From an uncultured Paracoccaceae bacterium (GTDB taxonomy: Bacteria > Pseudomonadota > Alphaproteobacteria > Rhodobacterales > Rhodobacteraceae): DNA of 6,072 nt. A program made the translations under genes and the position numbers. Within the stretch, counting starts at the first letter, position 1. Each line of letters begins with the position of its first letter. This document shows, one piece after another, positions 5,109 through 6,072 of the stretch. The DNA is taken from assembly GCA_937900975.1 (NCBI GenBank), contig CALCPC010000353.1:1-6072 (forward strand), written 5' to 3'. The notes under the pieces were generated by a model that did no database searches, was not told where the DNA came from, and worked only from the letters and a program-made list of their open reading frames with translations.

Positions 5109-6072
5109 ATGGCCAAAAACCGCAGTATTTTCGAAGATGTCAGCGAGAGCGCGGCGGAGCAGCCCGCAGCCCCCGCCGCCCCCCGTGCGCCCGCACGCGG
5201 CGCGATCCGGGGCTGGTTGATCGGCTTGTTCTTGTTGGTGGTTCTGATGATCGCGGTCGGCGGCCTGACCCGCCTGACCGACAGCGGTCTTTCGATTACC
5301 GAATGGCGTCCCGTGACCGGCGCAATCCCGCCGCTGAGCGCAACCGACTGGATTGCCGAGTTCGACAAATACCGTGCCATTCCCGAATACCAGTTGCAAA
5401 ACAAGGGTATGACGTTGGCGGAGTTCAAGGTCATCTATTGGTGGGAATGGGGCCACCGGCAGCTTGGCCGTGTCATCGGCCTTGTCTGGGCCATCGGTTT
5501 TTTTGGGTTTCTCGCCACCCGCCGCATCCCGCGCGGTTGGACGCTGCGCCTTTGCATTCCGGGTCTTTTGGGCGGCGTCCAGGCGGGGATCGGCTGGTGG
5601 ATGGTTTCGTCGGGTTTGACAGGCACGATGCTGGATGTGGCGTCCTATCGCTTGGCCACGCATCTTGGGCTGGCGTTTGTGATCTTGGGCCTGCTTGCTT
5701 GGTACATTCTGCTGCTCGGCCGGTCGGAGGCGGCGCTTTTGCAGGCCAGACGGCGGCGGGAGCAGGGGCTGCTTTCGCTCAGCACCGGGGTTGTGGCCGT
5801 GGCCTTTGCGCAGATCCTGTCGGGGGCCTTGGTTGCGGGGATCGACGCGGGCCGCAGCTATACCGATTGGCCGTTGATGGGCGGTGCGCTGGTCCCGTCC
5901 ACGGCCTTCGACCTGGCGCCGTTTTGGACCAATTTCTTTGAGAATGCGGGCCTTGTGCAATTCAATCACCGGCTGCTTGGCTATACGCTTTTCGCAGTGC
6001 TTCTGGGGGTTTGGGTTGTGGCGCGGCTGTCGGGCATCGCGGCGGTGCGCCGGGCTTGGGGCCTGGTCGCTG
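5109..6072 (+). CDS. ctaA: Heme A synthase (COX15/CtaA), N-terminal 321 residues
   Basis: The frame is open from ATG 5109 to the right edge, so the protein is truncated by the window. CtaA is an inner-membrane enzyme that oxidises the C8 methyl of heme O to a formyl group, making heme A for aa3-type cytochrome c oxidase. Visible hallmarks are the first membrane helix (about 35-52) ending in GGLTRLTDSGLSITEW, then EWGHRQLGR with H116, ATHLGL with H185 and FNHRLLGY with H287. These are three of the expected conserved histidines; the fourth should lie beyond the edge. Further helices are visible at about 121-136, 150-168, 183-204, 222-244 and 288-306. The first 34 residues are polar, then Ala/Pro-rich. 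The start is supported by AGGG (5098-5101), seven bases upstream, a modest ribosome binding site. The length and motifs fit the alphaproteobacterial, mitochondrial-like class. Confidence 0.96.
   Translation, partial: MAKNRSIFEDVSESAAEQPAAPAAPRAPARGAIRGWLIGLFLLVVLMIAVGGLTRLTDSGLSITEWRPVTGAIPPLSATDWIAEFDKYRAIPEYQLQNKGMTLAEFKVIYWWEWGHRQLGRVIGLVWAIGFFGFLATRRIPRGWTLRLCIPGLLGGVQAGIGWWMVSSGLTGTMLDVASYRLATHLGLAFVILGLLAWYILLLGRSEAALLQARRRREQGLLSLSTGVVAVAFAQILSGALVAGIDAGRSYTDWPLMGGALVPSTAFDLAPFWTNFFENAGLVQFNHRLLGYTLFAVLLGVWVVARLSGIAAVRRAWGLVA

Noticed and set aside
4938..5969. 343-codon open frame on the minus strand
   Set aside because: It is antisense to ctaA, which has conserved histidine motifs and membrane helices. 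The translation is low-complexity, rich in Gln, Arg and Pro.
1..6072. tRNA, rRNA, CRISPR array, toxin-antitoxin or defence genes
   Set aside because: No regularly spaced repeats, no tRNA-like cloverleaf and no small paired ORFs with support were seen on reading both strands. The five genes account for nearly all the sequence.

Overview
The window looks like an ordinary, GC-rich piece of core chromosome from an alphaproteobacterium, most likely Rhodobacterales (Roseobacter/Rhodobacter group). The family is inferred from protein character (a eukaryote-like NADP isocitrate dehydrogenase, a COX15-type heme A synthase, a TrmJ of the GENIGAAAR type) and from strong G/C bias at third positions. It is not the result of any database search.

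Layout. Minus strand: 839-1 is the N-terminal part of a PAS-GAF sensory protein whose C-terminus, probably carrying the output domain, lies beyond the left edge. Positions 2204-990 hold icd, the NADP-dependent isocitrate dehydrogenase of the TCA cycle. Positions 2205-2397 are a divergent promoter region. Plus strand: 2398-3165 trmJ (tRNA 2'-O-methyltransferase), 3334-4941 a serralysin-like M10 zinc metalloprotease with a short RTX tail, and 5109 to the right edge ctaA (heme A synthase), truncated by the window. All five genes are supported by conserved motifs. The four gaps between them are 150-193 bp and hold hairpins, ribosome binding sites and weak promoter candidates. No RNA gene, insertion sequence, CRISPR array or origin is visible.

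The genes do not form one pathway. icd and ctaA both serve aerobic respiration (TCA flux and assembly of the aa3-type oxidase cofactor), and trmJ serves tRNA modification. The protease is the accessory-looking gene, a secreted enzyme placed between two housekeeping genes. The three plus-strand genes have gaps of 168 and 167 bp with hairpins between them, so they are probably separate transcription units. icd and the PAS-GAF gene are co-oriented 150 bp apart, with two hairpins between.

I do not see a convincing new multi-gene system. The points most worth checking are two non-conservative changes in the normally near-invariant NADP-binding loop of Icd, and a CCCxxC cysteine cluster, the only cysteines in the protein, just before the protease domain. 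The unusual regulatory layout between icd and trmJ comes third.
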